A program made the position numbers and the translations under genes. Below the pieces are notes generated by a model. The model had not been told where the DNA came from. It made no database searches and worked only from the letters and a program-made list of their open reading frames with translations. Shown piece after piece: positions 32,633-45,074 of a stretch of DNA of 64,000 bases (position 1 is the stretch's first letter; the number at the start of each line of letters is the position of its first letter). This DNA is from Cylicocyclus nassatus (lineage: Eukaryota; Nematoda; Chromadorea; Rhabditida; Strongylidae). The stretch spans positions 57,209,823 to 57,273,822 of the forward strand of contig CATQJL010000112.1 in NCBI GenBank assembly GCA_958299035.1. The letters run 5' to 3'.

Positions 32633-34550
32633 TTTGAAAATGTAAATTTTGTTTAGTATGAATGACTTTGTTTAGTTATTTTACTTCCTTGCAATACTAG
32701 ACCAGTATCCAGTATTGGTTTAGAGTGGTGCAGCTTTCTCGTCTTCAGTGATTACTATTCCCGCGCTTAAAAAAATCACAATTCAGAAAAAAGTCTTGAT
32801 ATTGATTGGATTTACCAATGACGTCAAGTGTATTGCGCTTTTCAAGTGAAAATCGAGTATAAGATAAAACAGGAGAGGGCAACAATTCTGGAACCTAGCA
32901 GTACTTTCTCGTGGAGCATTCAAGTTCTGAACATTCATTGTAGAGGCTTAGAAAATCGATTGCTTCTTGGAGATTTCTCGAAATTTGTTCTTTTTGTGAC
33001 ATGTTATAAGTAAAATGTGTTTTAGAGAGTTAGAAACTAGCAAATTGGAAAATTTTATGCTTCGTTAGTTTTTTATGACACCGCGAATCCATGTACTGCG
33101 ATTATCGACTCAGTTGCTTCGCAGTCTCGGCTGCGAAATTTACTGTCAGCCAGTGGCGGTCCTGGATTTTTTTCCAAAGCGGGGTGCGACGGAATTTTTC
33201 AGATGAAGGGCCCCGAAATCAAGAAAAAGCTTTCAGCTTTGTCGAAAAAATTTTTCTGACAAAGCTGAGATGAATTTTTGAAAATTCAGGAAATTAATTA
33301 TTTTGACTGGAAAAAGACACTTGCACAATTTTTTACGTAAGTAGACACTTCAAGATGCGCGACCCCTTCCCTTCTTGGTGGAGGGAGCGAAGCCGTTCGT
33401 CGATGGCAATACCTCATACCTTATCAGAATGGCGTCATATCTCAAAACTAGTTTTTTGTCCAAAAATTGTCTAGGCTGAGCAGATAACTAGATACCACCA
33501 GCGGCGGATCTAGGTATCCTCCCCCCGGGGGGGGGGGGGAAAGAAAGGCGCAGCGAAAGTTTTTGTTTCAAATGACACTCCGGAAGATTTTTTTTGGGGT
33601 GCTTCTCGAAATTTTTGCAGCCTCATAACCCCTAGAATCTAGAAAAAGGCGCGTGGCGGCAGTCATATCTCGAAACAAATTTTTTTTACAGAGCTAATTT
33701 GAGTTTTAAAAAATTTCAAAAATTATTTACAAGAATAAACAGGTCATTTGCACGTTTATAACCTATGTAAGTAAATTGCAAAAAATTCGACGCCCATTCT
33801 CGAGGGGAGGGGGGGGGGGGAGGAGGGGAGCGCCCTCCAGTGATTAATTGATGAATGGTTACTGACAAGGGAACCGTGTCGAGTCGAAGTGGCCTTTCCA
33901 GCTGAGACCCATACTGCTTTGAAGAGCATTAATCGGTGATTCCGAATCTGCTTTCTAAATCTGCCAAGCGCCTCTGGACGCCGAGTTATGCTCGTTTTTC
34001 AGGTCAAAAAATTGAACGCAAAACTGAAGCAAAATCGCCCAAATTTGCTCAAATGGTCCAGTGTCAAGTATCAGAGCCGTTTATGCAATGGATACATTTT
34101 ATTTATTATGCTGATACTTAACATTGCTTTATCTGAGCGCTGGAAAGATTGTAACAATCAATTTTACCTAGATTCTGCATTCATTTTTCGTTCCGAAGAA
34201 CGGTCATAACTCGGCGTCCAGAGGCGCTTGGCAGATTTGGAAGGCAGATTTGGAATCACCGCTTAATACTCTTCAAAGTAGTATGGGTCTCATCTGGAAA
34301 GGCCACTTCGACTCGACACGGTTCCCTTGTGAGTTGAAGATTCTAGTCGCCAGCCAGTGTAAAGTTTATCTCTCCTAATGATAAGCGAAACAAATGCAAA
34401 GAGCCATAATTGTTTACGCCTTTAGTTATTTGCAACATCAGCACATAAAAAAGCTGATTGTTGTAAAGGGTGGTGACCGCAGGCGGAATGTTTTGACTCG
34501 ACAGCGGTGACAGAACTGCGACGGAACGTGTTTTCAACTTGAAGCGCACT
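32633..34550. other. intergenic region between ttc-5 and the cuticle collagen
   Basis: It contains the dispersed repeat with CAGTGGCGGTCCTGGATTTT near 33150-33290, a related piece at about 33500-33840 with two long G runs, and the MITE at 33865-34330. No exon chain is visible. Confidence 0.5.
33865..34330. mobile_element. ACAAGGGAA-family MITE, best copy, 466 bp
   Basis: The left end ACAAGGGAACCGTGTCGAGT and its reverse complement at the right end are identical over more than 30 bases, and inverted similarity continues for about 130 bases (CCAAGCGCCTCTGGACG and complement). The centre is A/T-rich with no transposase. Its regular ends make it the reference copy for the family here. Confidence 0.85.
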
Positions 34551-34559
34551 CTATATAAA
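34551..34559 (+). promoter_or_regulatory. TATA box of the cuticle collagen gene
   Basis: CTATATAAA lies 88 bases before the collagen ATG. The leader up to TTTTTTATTGTCAG would be an outron removed by trans-splicing. Confidence 0.55.
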
Positions 34560-34646
34560 CATCCGTAAACATGTACTGTATTCATTTGTTCATTGTTAAA
34601 GTTCTTCTTTCACTTATTCTTACCCGTGAGAGTTTTTTATTGTCAG

Positions 34647-36319
34647 ATGGAGGAAGAGAAGCGAGCCGCGCTCCTACGAGATTCGCAACGGCGAGCGTCC
34701 GCGATTCGCGCAGTTGCTGTCGCGACTCTTGCCGTGACAACCTGTATGATTACGTTGCCAGTCGTATTCACTCGCTTGCAGGAGGTTGATACCAATGTTC
34801 GAAGCGAACTGGAAGAGTGCATGGTACGTTTTGTCATTCTCTGTTTTCTAAATATTTCGAAAATAACGCAAAAAGGTGCTCCATTGGCAAATAATGGAAT
34901 TTAGAATTGTGTATGGTGGAGAAAAATTTTTCGAAGTTTTTTATTTGAAACAAAAAGTAATCCTTATTCTCCCAAATGACAACCACTTCATCAAATTCAT
35001 TGCGATAAGATGAAAAATGTGAAAATACTTCTCACCTGTGAGCCAGTAGAAGTTTATACAACCAACTAACCAAAATGGAATTTTGTGTACTTGCACAACA
35101 GCAACATCTACAGTAGACCGCGACTCTGAACAATGTTTGAGCTAGAAAATTTAGTCGTTTCTATGCAGAGTTTTTTAAGCTAAAATTCAATCAATTAAAA
35201 GCTAAAAAATCAAATAAAATAACAGAAATAACTGTCTGAGCACATGCGCGTGTTTATCTCTGGCGAATAAATTGTGCAATTACACACATCTAAATTTCAT
35301 GTACTCGACCATAGTCATAACCTGAACATTTTCAGTTGGCATCGCGTAATCTTCTACGTCAAGTAATCTCTGTCAAGCCAGACGCCCAGATTAGAACCAC
35401 CGCTAGCCATGCTGTGCGCGAGAAGAGACAGGCATCTGGTTCGTTAATTTTTTGATCGGGGAGTGCAAAAATTTCAAACGGCCAATTTTAGGCTGTTGTA
35501 CCTGCAACCGCGGACCACCTGGTCCACCTGGTCCTCCAGGAGTTGATGGTACTGATGGAGTTGATGGAATGACGGGAGAACTCGGCGCTCCAGGTCCTAT
35601 GGCAGTCGAACCACCAAAGTTAGTTGTGCAATCACAGAATTCGTCTTAGAGAAAGAACAGGGCAGCATACAGCAGGGACATGCAGTTCTGCTTCCCTCTC
35701 AGCTGATGAAATCTTTTTACATGGGACATCTTTCAGCTACCGCATGTCCCAAGTCAGACAATGCCCTTGCGAATCACCGGGAGGTCCCCCTGGAATACCC
35801 GGACCCCGAGGACCACCTGGACTACCTGGAGAAGGAGGTGAACATTCTTTGGACTTGCTTACATAGCTGTGACACTTCTGAAAGGAATGATTTAGGACCA
35901 CCTGGATCACCTGGAGCCCCAGGTACACCAGGAGAAAATGGTCAACCCGGTCGACCTGGGTCACCAGGACAAAATGGAGAAGCTGGACCACGAGGACCTG
36001 ATGGAGTTATTCGCCCCGGAGGTGGAGGAAATCCTGGACCAACTGGACCACCAGGAGACAGAGGACAAGACGGACCAAAAGGACCACCTGGCCTACCTGG
36101 AGAACCTGGTACGCTGTTTTCTACAAAATTTAATGCATGATCATTTTTTTGCTTTTAGGCGCACCTGGAGAACCCGGAATACCAGGAGCACCAGGAAGAC
36201 CTGGACAAATGGGACAACCTGGAAGAGAAGGAGCACCAGGAGAAGTTGGAGGACAAGGTGCTCGTGGATCTTGCGATCACTGCCCACCTCCAAGAACCGC
36301 TCCTGGATATTACCTCTAA
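34647..36319 (+). CDS. cuticle collagen, 293 aa
   Basis: Six exons: 34647-34823, 35336-35438, 35492-35618, 35737-35837, 35896-36108, 36159-36319. TTTTTTATTGTCAG ends at the base before ATG, so a spliced leader probably joins directly to the start codon. Order: basic N-terminus with [11 protein letters not shown], a transmembrane/signal segment at about residues 22-42, a furin-type site REKR (87-90), Cys cluster GCCTC (94-98), a first Gly-X-Y block (101 to about 127), a break with CPC (145-147), a long Gly-X-Y region to about 276 broken by VIRPGGGG, then the C-terminal knot [17 protein letters not shown]. These are hallmarks of nematode cuticle collagens, which are processed, trimerised and disulfide-linked in the cuticle. 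Cys spacing would place it in a subgroup, which I did not try to name. Confidence 0.95.
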
Positions 36320-36335
36320 AGGGGATCGAAATTGG

Positions 36336-36341
36336 AATAAA
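36336..36341 (+). terminator. poly(A) signal AATAAA of the cuticle collagen gene
   Basis: AATAAA starts 17 bases after the TAA stop, implying a very short 3' UTR. Confidence 0.65.
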
Positions 36342-38289
36342 TGCATTAGACACTCAATTTCTGGTTCAAACACGTATAGAAAGGCTTGAAAAGTATTTGG
36401 AGCAAAAGAAGCCAACTATGACAAAAATCAATTTTGAATTGATTTTAAGACAAAGATAAGATATGATCATCTCCTGTGAGACAAAGTTTTTGAAGCCTAA
36501 ACATTGTAGCTGGATACATGCTCAAAAACATAGAAAATTCATCGGGTTACTTCTGCAGCAAGTCAATTTTCCGGTTAATATTTGACTCGGCAAGCAACGT
36601 TTAGGGCAAAAATTATGTTCAACGCATCTATCACCAAACCGCTTTTCAGAATTAGGCCGTGACATAATATTACACATGAGAAAAAACTTTGCAACTTCCT
36701 TAGAAAGTTTTTCTTGATTTTCAAGTTACGCTGAAGAGATTGTAGCTTTTCCGTGTATGCAGACACAACGAATATATCAGCTCTTAGATGTTTTGAAATT
36801 TTTCGTTTTTCTTGGCAAATTTGCAACTTGCACTGCTGAGTTTCCGAACCGCGCTTGTATTACTAGCGATAATTCCGGAGTCCATAGAACTGAAAGAATC
36901 AAAAAAAAAAAGATTTTGAAGAAAAAAAGAAAAAATGGTGGGCATCGTTCGTAGAGGCAGAAATTGTATCGTTGGATGGCCTTTTGTCTCTTCCCAAGCC
37001 AAATGTGAGTTGCCGATGTTTTTGAAGTTTTTGAGGGTATGAACAACCTGAAATTTCTGACATTATGAGCAAAAGCCTTGTCGTTGTCTCGGAACGATCC
37101 ACCACTGGACCCCACCACTTGACCGTATAGCTCCTAAATAGTGATTCCGGAAAGGTTCCACAGCGCATATGCCAACTTCAACAGGAGAGGGTGCTGGATG
37201 TACTCTTTGAAGCAAAATTATTACAAATACTTGGGTCATACGGTAAGGCTATTGCTGTGTACGCTAAGAAGTGTACATATGAAAAAATTGTCTTTGGAGT
37301 CATTAAGCATTTTAAAAATTACGTCCATTTTTTGCAATGGGTTACAATTGTAACTTTTACAAAGCATTCACAATAAAAACTCGTTAGAAAGACCGGGAAC
37401 TCTCTTCAGAACTGTTATAATCGTAATCAGCATGCTAGAAAACGTTCGGATGTTACACATATCATAGCGTCATGTGGCAAACTTACGCAAGAAATCAAAA
37501 ATAACAGAGATTTTGAGTAACTACCAAAGGTTTTGCTGCTTCTGGTATTCTCAGCTAAACTTGCGGTACTCTTAGATAGTTGGATTAGCCTGACTGATTT
37601 TCCCTTTCCTAGGATGATGATGTGCCTTATCGAACCAGGTCATCAGTAGCTTCCGTCAAGTGTTTTCAACCACTCGAACGATCCGCAAAATACTTCCGGG
37701 GAAAACTGAACTTCTAAAACTTCCGGGGCGGACGCTCCCATTGGGCCTTGTGGGTGGACTTCGCCCTACCCGGCCGCGCCCTAAATGGCAGCCCAATAGG
37801 AGTGTTCCCCGGAAGTTTTAGAGGTTCAACCTTCAGCGGAAGTATTTTGCGGATTGTCTGAGCATGTATAAGATCAAAAAGGCGAAATTAGAGATTTACA
37901 AATAAGCCATCGATCTATCAGTGACAGCATTGTCGTCGATGTCAATCTCGTTTCAAAGAGATAGATTTATTATCAACAATTAAATTTTGCTAAAAACAAG
38001 ATATAAATCTGACTGATAATACAACCTGACGACCAACACCAAAATACCGCACAGCAGTATCAATCTGATTCCACTCTAATCAGAATGATCACAGGAATTT
38101 CTCACAACAATTACATCAGAGACAATCACCGCATTTGATTAGTAACGAAGATGCTTTAAGCACGTCCTAAGAGCGTGCAAGGTGTTTAGCTGCTAATTAA
38201 TATATTGCACCGAAAATAATGCACAAAAAGGAATGGCAAGGGGCTTAATAAATACAGTGACTGAGAAATTCGAATAGTTTGTGCTTAGC
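36342..38289. other. intergenic region with one hairpin element and one doubtful exon
   Basis: The stretch 37139-37247 reads as an open frame (with KVPQRICQLQQERV and VLFEAKLLQILGSY) between a TAG acceptor-like site and a good donor CATACG/GTAAG, but I can find no partner exon. The hairpin at 37681-37856 is listed separately. The rest is A/T-rich with no gene visible. Confidence 0.4.
37681..37856. mobile_element. short GC-rich foldback element
   Basis: ATCCGCAAAATACTTCCG at the left and CGGAAGTATTTTGCGGAT at the right are reverse complements; a second inner pair AAAACTTCCGGGG / CCCCGGAAGTTTT follows. The middle is a GC-rich stem. No flanking duplication is obvious and no coding sequence is present. 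Confidence 0.7.
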
Positions 38290-41200
38290 TCAATCGAGCT
38301 TCAGCTTGGGAGCATTCACAAATTCTTCGCCATTCAGGAAGATGAACATCATGCATACCAAGAATACTCCAAACCAAAACAACGTTGCTGAGATATTCTC
38401 TAAAAAAATTTTATCAGTTCCAACATCAATTTTTAGCTATTAATTACAGGGTACTAGTAAACAACTATCGGAATAACCTAAGCTGAGATCCCCTAACAAA
38501 GTGCAACTAGGACTAGATTCTTCAAAACGAAAACAGGATATATGATCAGGATATGAATAAAAATGCACCAACCTGCGACTAGAACACAAAGTATAGTCAT
38601 TGCCATAGCAAAACTCGCAGCTAAAAGAGCAATTCCGTTTTGATCCAGTGATATTAATGCAGCTTCCAAGCTAGACGGCAGATTATCAACATCTATTACA
38701 TAGTTTCCCAAGAAAACATCCATGGCATCCTAAATTTTGGAGATAATCCTTTCGATCTTCAGCAGAATAGAACGGGAAAACGCACCTGTCTGTACCCATC
38801 AGCAAAATTATTGCGAAAATATCGTGTTACGGCATTAATCCCATCGTTTATGGCACCGGTATAAGTTCGTTTTCCAAGTCGAGTAAAGTCAGCCTGAAAG
38901 AGATAAGATTCACATACCACCCCAACTACCATTATTATCAAAGAATCCCAGTAACAAGTAACAAAAAACTGAGCGGTAAACTATGAAAGTAATGAATGCC
39001 TGAGAAAAGTACACAAAAACTGAAAAGTACCTTCAATGCTCCAGTACCCGCATATTGTCGGCTACACTCGTCTCCATTATCCGCCCAGACTGCAAAAAAA
39101 AAGGTTTTTTTTTTGAATATCAAAGAAAACAGAAAGGCTATAAAATTCTACTAACTATGCTTGAATGATGTTTCAAGGTCTTCACAGGTTTCTACTCTTT
39201 GGCCGGTATTCAATATCCCTAAGTAATATAGCTGGTCGGTTAAGGACTCCCGTGCGATCAAAGCTTGTACCACATTAGTGCTGCAATGACATTATTTCGA
39301 AAATGGAAACTCCTTGAAACTGTTAAATTGACAGAAGTAGATACAGACTCGTATGTGGCTTACTGCAATTTATAAAAAAAAAACTAAAATGAAAAGAATG
39401 ATAAGCGCTGTGTAGCTCACTTTCTACGACAAAGACATGTTGCAAGCTTGCAAAACAATTTTGTACAGCGACTTAGATAGATACTTTGGTATCACGTCAA
39501 CATGTATCATACGTTGTCGTTTTTGAAAGATAGTGATAGTCTACCTTAAGTCAACTGTCTTGAAAACTCGGGGTTATAAAGGCAAACAATAAGAGCCTTA
39601 AGCTTAACGACTAGGAAAGAGGACAACCTTTGGAATGCAACAACTTTTCAAACATTTCGTCAAAGTATAATAAGCCTCGTAGAAAAAATCGTAGATATAC
39701 AGGGTGTCCGTAAAGTATGTATACACTGTTTGATCGTTAATATCTCTTTTCCCAAGAAGTCTTTTGCCTTGCTTCAGGTACCATTTTGTAGAGCTGGCTT
39801 CAACTTAGATTTACAGTATGGAGCGAATCACCCATCTCTCTTCATTACTGTAGGATAACGGTGGAAACTTCAAAGAAGTTTTGAGCCATGAAAGGCCATA
39901 TTTTGCCTCAGAAAGGAAAGAAAGCAGCCTGAAAACCTTTACACTGGGCTAATTAGAGTTGCTGATTCGAATTGTAAAGTTCCCAACTTATTATGATGCT
40001 TCGCTGAAGAGTTATGCCGGGTAAGAGGTAGCGGCCGTTTTTTCAATGGTTTTAAAAAGTGCGGTTACACCGTTTAGAAAGCTTCGCAATCTTGTGAATA
40101 GGTCCATAAAAGCCCTATCACACAAGTTTTCACATTTTTTTGAAAAATTGAAACGGCAGCTTTTCCCACATTGACACCATATGTTTCAAGTTTCTACCGT
40201 AATCCTACAGTAATGAAGAGAGATGGGTGATTCATTCTGTACTGTAAATTTAAGTTGAAGCCAGTTCTACAAAGTTACCTGAAGCACATGGTACCTGAAT
40301 TAAGGCAAAAGACCTCTTGGGAAAAGAGATACCAACGATCAAACAGTGTATACATACTTTACGGACACCCTGTAGTTTCAATATGATCAAATCGTACCGA
40401 TCTAAACAATCCATGCAGTTGGTTCTGAAGAAACCTGTCTGATACCTCTGAGTAAAATCAGCCTCAGCCAATACATCAGATGCAGCGAAAAACCTGAAAA
40501 TAGCAACCTAGAAACAGCAAAAGGGAAGCTGGAAAATCACTTACCCAAATTGAGTGATCTCTTGTCGTAGCTGATCCCTTAGCAAAGACAACCTATGCCA
40601 CTGCATAGCGTGACATTCTTTGTGAAAGTCAAATGGATTATACCTACAATCATTGTATTAAAAATGCGAGAACACATTTTAAAGAAGCAAGTCCCGAAGA
40701 CGAACCTAACATAGCTAAGATTGGCTTGCTGAACAATTCTTTCTAGTTCGCTACCGAGTTTTCTCTCTCGTCCAACTTGGTTCACAAGATTGACAATAAC
40801 CTACAAAAACTTGGATTAGCAGATTGGCAGGGGCTTCCGAAATGGAACAAACTGCTCACATGGACGCCGCCGTAGTGTTTTTTCTGATTTTCGAAATGTC
40901 GGACATAGGCGGTCAACTGATCATCACTAGCCCTCATCGTGGGCATGGGCTGCCATTTTAGATTTGGTTTCTGAGACCAAAGAAGTGGGATGGATCCTCG
41001 CATCTTAACATTTGCAGACTGAGAACAGAAACGAAAAGCCTGGATTTTACAATACCTGCAAGAAGGATGTCAGTCGCCGTCCTCCACCGGAAATAGTCTC
41101 AACAATTTGCTCTGTTTCTACGAAATTTGCAGGATGTCCGTCTGAGCTCACTCCACGCTTGTAAAAACGCACACCAGCCCTAAAACCAGCCTTGAGAAGA

Positions 41201-42692
41201 AGATTGAATAAGGGAAAGCAAGCATACCTATACTTGCTCCGTCTCGAAATTAGTGACAATTTGAACTGATGTCCATTTATACAATGGAGGACTTCACCAT
41301 AGAATCCATGGATAATGGGTAGAGCAAATTTCTCGTACTAAAAAATTGACTAATCAACGATCACTCAATAATAACTCTTAATCGATTATCCGAGGGACCC
41401 GTCATACTTCGCCGAGAAAAGCCCAAAGCGCCCGAAAAAGCCCAAAAAGAGGAAAAAGCTCAAAAAAGCCGGAAAAAGCCCGAAAGAGCCGGAACGCAGA
41501 AACGAACTTTTGATAAAACTATTATTTTGATGTGCAGACGACAGAAAGTGAAGCAAAAAGACTCGGTCGCAAAATCAACACATATGCCCTAGCGTCAAAA
41601 CGGAAGAGGTGTTTCGACTTGTTCGGGCTTTTTTGGGCTTTTCGGGCTTTTTTCGGTGAAGTATGACGGGGCCCTTAGCAAGCAATAGGAGATGTATTGT
41701 AAAAAAAAACAAGCTGTCAAATCAGAGGCACAGAGATAACCTACGTCTTTCACAGCGCGAAGTTGAGAAAGGAGGAATGCGTTCCAAATAAATCGATCAT
41801 CAGCCTGAAATCGGTATTTTAAAAAGACTTATATTGAAAAGATATTCACCAACTCGATCGACCATGGAGGTTTCTTTGAATTCAGGTGTACCATTTTCGC
41901 TTAACCATTGTAGTGAACGAGACAAGTCTATAGAGTAAGAAAAGTAGAAACCAGGTACAGCAAGTACACTTTGCAACATTTCTGTGAAATGCCGATTATA
42001 CCATATCTGGAAGCGAAGTATAGGTACTCTCTGATTTCAGAGACAAACATGGAAAATTACCTGCTTTTCGGTTAAATGCAACGTGGTTTTCTTATAAGGT
42101 ATAACGTCTGTTTCGGTTATAATATAGATTGGATGTCCATTAAGGTTTCCTACCAAGCGTGATTTCTTTATGACTATCAATGCCATTCCTAAAAAAGGAT
42201 CGCAAATTCAATCGCCCAGAATATGAAGCTCGGCTTCCACATAAAACCATGACTTCACGAAAGCAGAAAGTACACAGCTCTAACAAAATTCAAACATACC
42301 TGAGACAATTGGAATAATGCCTAGTAAACCGTGGATATACTGAATATCAGCATCCGTTAATGGTATCCGATGCTCTACAGTATCTACAACAGCGAAGCAT
42401 GATGTGACTTGAGGTAAACGTGGAAAAAACTTACTTGAGACTCGTATTTGATTGGTATGACGATCTATTTCGAGGTATTGCTGTGATAAAAGATTTCCAT
42501 CGCGGTCGCGAGGTTCCAAATAGAATTTTTCCGGCAATGTATACCTAAAGCGAATTGATAAGCTCACATATAAGTAGAAGTGAACAGCTCCTGAATATCT
42601 GGTCAAAATAAAGCTACAGGACAAAGACCATTATCTACGATAGTGATGGCTTCTTTGCTACCAAGAGCTACTAGTCGTACTCCTCACCGCAT
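38290..42692 (-). CDS. sac-1: Sac1-type phosphoinositide phosphatase, 610 aa
   Basis: Sixteen phase-consistent exons on the minus strand: 42692-42688, 42544-42300, 42188-42061, 42006-41854, 41804-41745, 41337-41228, 41179-41056, 41018-40860, 40800-40706, 40643-40545, 40493-40398, 39280-39156, 39089-39031, 38893-38786, 38729-38573, 38399-38290. The catalytic P-loop [10 protein letters not shown] with CX5R is at about residues 419-425 and continues RTN across a splice. Other landmarks are LPEKFYLEP near the start, [15 protein letters not shown] motif, [26 protein letters not shown] and QYAGTGALK. Two transmembrane segments (about 553-574 and 577-597) and the C-terminal KLKLD, a KXKXX retrieval signal, fit an ER/Golgi PI4P phosphatase. 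The 5-nt first coding exon (ATGCG) is my inference from phase; it makes the N-terminus 5-10 residues shorter than in vertebrates. Several donors are GTT-type (GTTGGT, GTTCGT, GTTAGT). Confidence 0.92.
39700..40372. mobile_element. Tc1/mariner-type MITE, copy B, in a sac-1 intron
   Basis: Ends CAGGGTGTCCGTAAAGTATG and its complement are flanked by TA (39698-39699, 40373-40374). It is 673 bp and colinear with copy A at 20488-21167 except for small gaps. It sits in the 1.1-kb intron between the exon carrying the catalytic CX5R and the next one. Confidence 0.85.
41394..41674. mobile_element. GGGACCCGTCATAC palindromic element in a sac-1 intron
   Basis: It is a second copy of the 30118-30403 family, starting GGGACCCGTCATACTTCGCC and ending GAAGTATGACGGGGCCC, with AAAAGCCC / GGGCTTTT runs facing each other. 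It lies between exons 41804-41745 and 41337-41228. Confidence 0.8.
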
Positions 42693-43208
42693 TTACGACG
42701 TGAAAATGAAACTCAATTTACCCTTCCTGTCCATGATATACAAACGGGATGAGCGCATTAACCTCAATTTGCGAGTTCCTCCCAAGATGACTAGAGATCT
42801 ACGAAGTAGAATAAACGTCCACGGGAGCAAAAGGTTAATGAAGCCCAGAAGCGCAAAAAGCTCACATTGCTGAGGGGAAGCGCGAATACATTCTCCCATT
42901 TGGAAACACGACACAATTTCCTTCCCCCATATTCCTCTAACAAGCTTGGTAAATTCCTTCTAGATTTGTCGCGGAATCACGCGCAAAAGCGAAACCAGTT
43001 TTAGAACACTTGTTCATACAGAGATGAGACCTTTGAACTCAGCGTTTCCTGACTAGTCATGGTGCACTCCCAAGCTGACATAGTATGAGTCTAATTTCTG
43101 CTCAAGATGTGATGCAAAAAGTGTTGTCCACTACAAAAAAGGATCGACATCAATTTACAGGGTTGGGGGAAAGTCTTTGAACATGGTATTTTTAGCGTAA
43201 TGATGAAT

Positions 43209-43990
43209 CTAAGAAAGTTGATTACATGGAATCAATAGGTAATGTTTACCTAACTGTCTGCTACACAAAACTGACTTCACAATTCGAAGATTTCTCCTTT
43301 GACGCGAACAAGCTCGGAAACGCTTGGGAACGCTATCCATGGTGGCAAGGAGGTGCTTCCGTCGATTTCTTCCAACGCCTTCTGAAGAGCAAGTCGCAGA
43401 GACTCCACTGTCTTGCGTGGGTGAGCGCAGGCTTTGGCCTAAAGAACTGACCACCGCTGTAGTCGGGGGTACCCAGATCCGGTCTATACGGAGGCCACTG
43501 CGCAGGAGTAATGAACTCTCCTCGATGTTGCTTTGGAGCCATGCTTGAACAAACTTCGCTTTGTGCGCAGGTGCGCTATCCTGCTGAGGACACCAATCGC
43601 TCCTGGCGAAATTGGTACTGGTCCAGGCCAACAATCCCTTCTTCAGGATGCTATCCAAGTGCGTAGCGGTGTCCACCTCGATGTCCTGGGACACAAAAAT
43701 CGCCAGCATCTTGCTGTTGGAAGCGATCGAAGCGCAAACTAATACAGAAGCCGGATGAAGCTTTCCTTCTGCGAATCAACCCTTGCCATTGACTTCTGGG
43801 GGCGATTAGGTGATGATTCTGTTGTTTGGCGATCAAAAACTTTCCTCACGGTGAAAATCTTAACGTCAGAAAAGAGTGTCGTTCGGTGGCGTGTCTTGGA
43901 GAGACGTTCAAGCAGTTGATGGCATCTGCGCAGTCATTCAGCTTCGCCTCCTCCCATAAAGCTGGAATTTTAGCATCATGAAAAGCTTCA
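43209..43990 (-). pseudogene. decayed Tc1/mariner transposase
   Basis: Three overlapping minus-strand frames carry transposase-like pieces in order: DFCVPGHRGGHRYALG-like text (43651-43836), WCPQQDSAPAHKAKFVQAWL (43709 frame) and WPPYRPDLGTPDYSGGQFF (43542-43333), then VPKRFRACSR back in the 43709-43209 frame. In the family, QDSAPAHKA precedes the second catalytic Asp and WPP-SPDLNPxDY follows it, so the order is right but at least two frameshifts separate the parts. It is not functional. I see no matching inverted repeats around it. Confidence 0.75.
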
Positions 43991-44029
43991 TCGAAGGCCC
44001 TCTCTTACGATGTCGGAGACTACGATAAA

Positions 44030-44702
44030 ATCGATATCGATCGATGGCGAAAAGTAGCCTATGACACCCACCGGGGCCCGAAGTGTATGTGTGCTAAGTT
44101 TGGTCCCGATCGGTTCAGAAATGGAATTTTCTATTCGGAACATACGTACAGACAGACAGACATACAGACAGACAAACAAACAGACATTCAGCTTTATATA
44201 TAAGACTAGCTGGCTTACTCGGCTCCGCCGTATGTTCCGAATAGAAAATTCCATTTCTTAACCGATCCGCACCAAACTTGGCACACATACACTTCGGGCA
44301 CCGGCGGGTGTCACAGTCCACTTTTCGTTATCGATCGATGTTGATTTTATCGATTTTTTGCAAAATTTGAGCTAGGGGGCTGGAATTTGGCAGAGGGGAG
44401 TAATCGAGCATGCTGATCATCCCACGGGGGTGATCAGCATGCTCGATTACCCCCCTGTGCCAACTCCCAGCCCCGTAGCTCAAATTTTGCAAAAAATCGA
44501 TAAAATCGATATCGATCGATGACGAAAAGTAGCCTATGACACCCGCCGGGGCCCGAAGTGTATGTGTGCTAAGTTTGGTCCCGATCGGTTCAGAAATGGA
44601 ATTTTCTATTCGGAACATACGTACAGACGGACAGACAGACAGACATACATGCAGACATACATACAGACATATAAACAGACATTCAGCTTTATATATAAGA
44701 TA
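44030..44702. mobile_element. nested copies of the inverted CAGA-tail element
   Basis: A partial copy ending in a CAGA tract and TTTATATATAAGA (about 44030-44206) abuts a smaller inverted element. The latter runs from GGCTCCGCCGTATGTTCCG (about 44220) through a centre near 44420-44430 (GATCATCCC / GGGGGTGATC) to another CAGA tract and TTTATATATAAGAT near 44702. The end sequences match those of 24191-25506, but here the 120-bp unit is present only once per arm. Confidence 0.75.
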
Positions 44703-45074
44703 ACAGTCCTGGGTGCTGTTCATATCTTGGAAACGACGCAAGGTGGAAAAAACCCTGATCTGTAAAATTTGGGGAGCCCGCGCAATTTGCTGGTCAGCCA
44801 TCCTCTTCTCGTGCATCCAATGCTCGCTCCGTTCCATATTTCCAATAGGAAAAAAGCTAACAGTCCAGTTTTTTAAGGGCTTGTACTCAAGAGCATAAGA
44901 AGCAGATACATATAATTAGCATACAAAAATTCTGAAAAAGCCGAAAATACAAGGACATCAAAAATTGTTTAAGGACTTTCTTCCAACCCTGTATACAGAG
45001 ATTCATTATACGATCTATCTCAACTTTGATGATGAAGTGTTTATAAAAACTGGAAAAAAAGGTAAGATCATAAC

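Noticed and set aside
42426..42452. GTAAGTTTTTTCC inside the sac-1 second exon as a donor
   Set aside because: The only usable acceptor would give a 27-bp intron; the frame is open without it and fits the expected length.
42280..42624. Extending the sac-1 N-terminus upstream to 42624
   Set aside because: The frame there starts at a TTG, not ATG, and the sequence before the CTTTAG acceptor has no similarity to Sac1.
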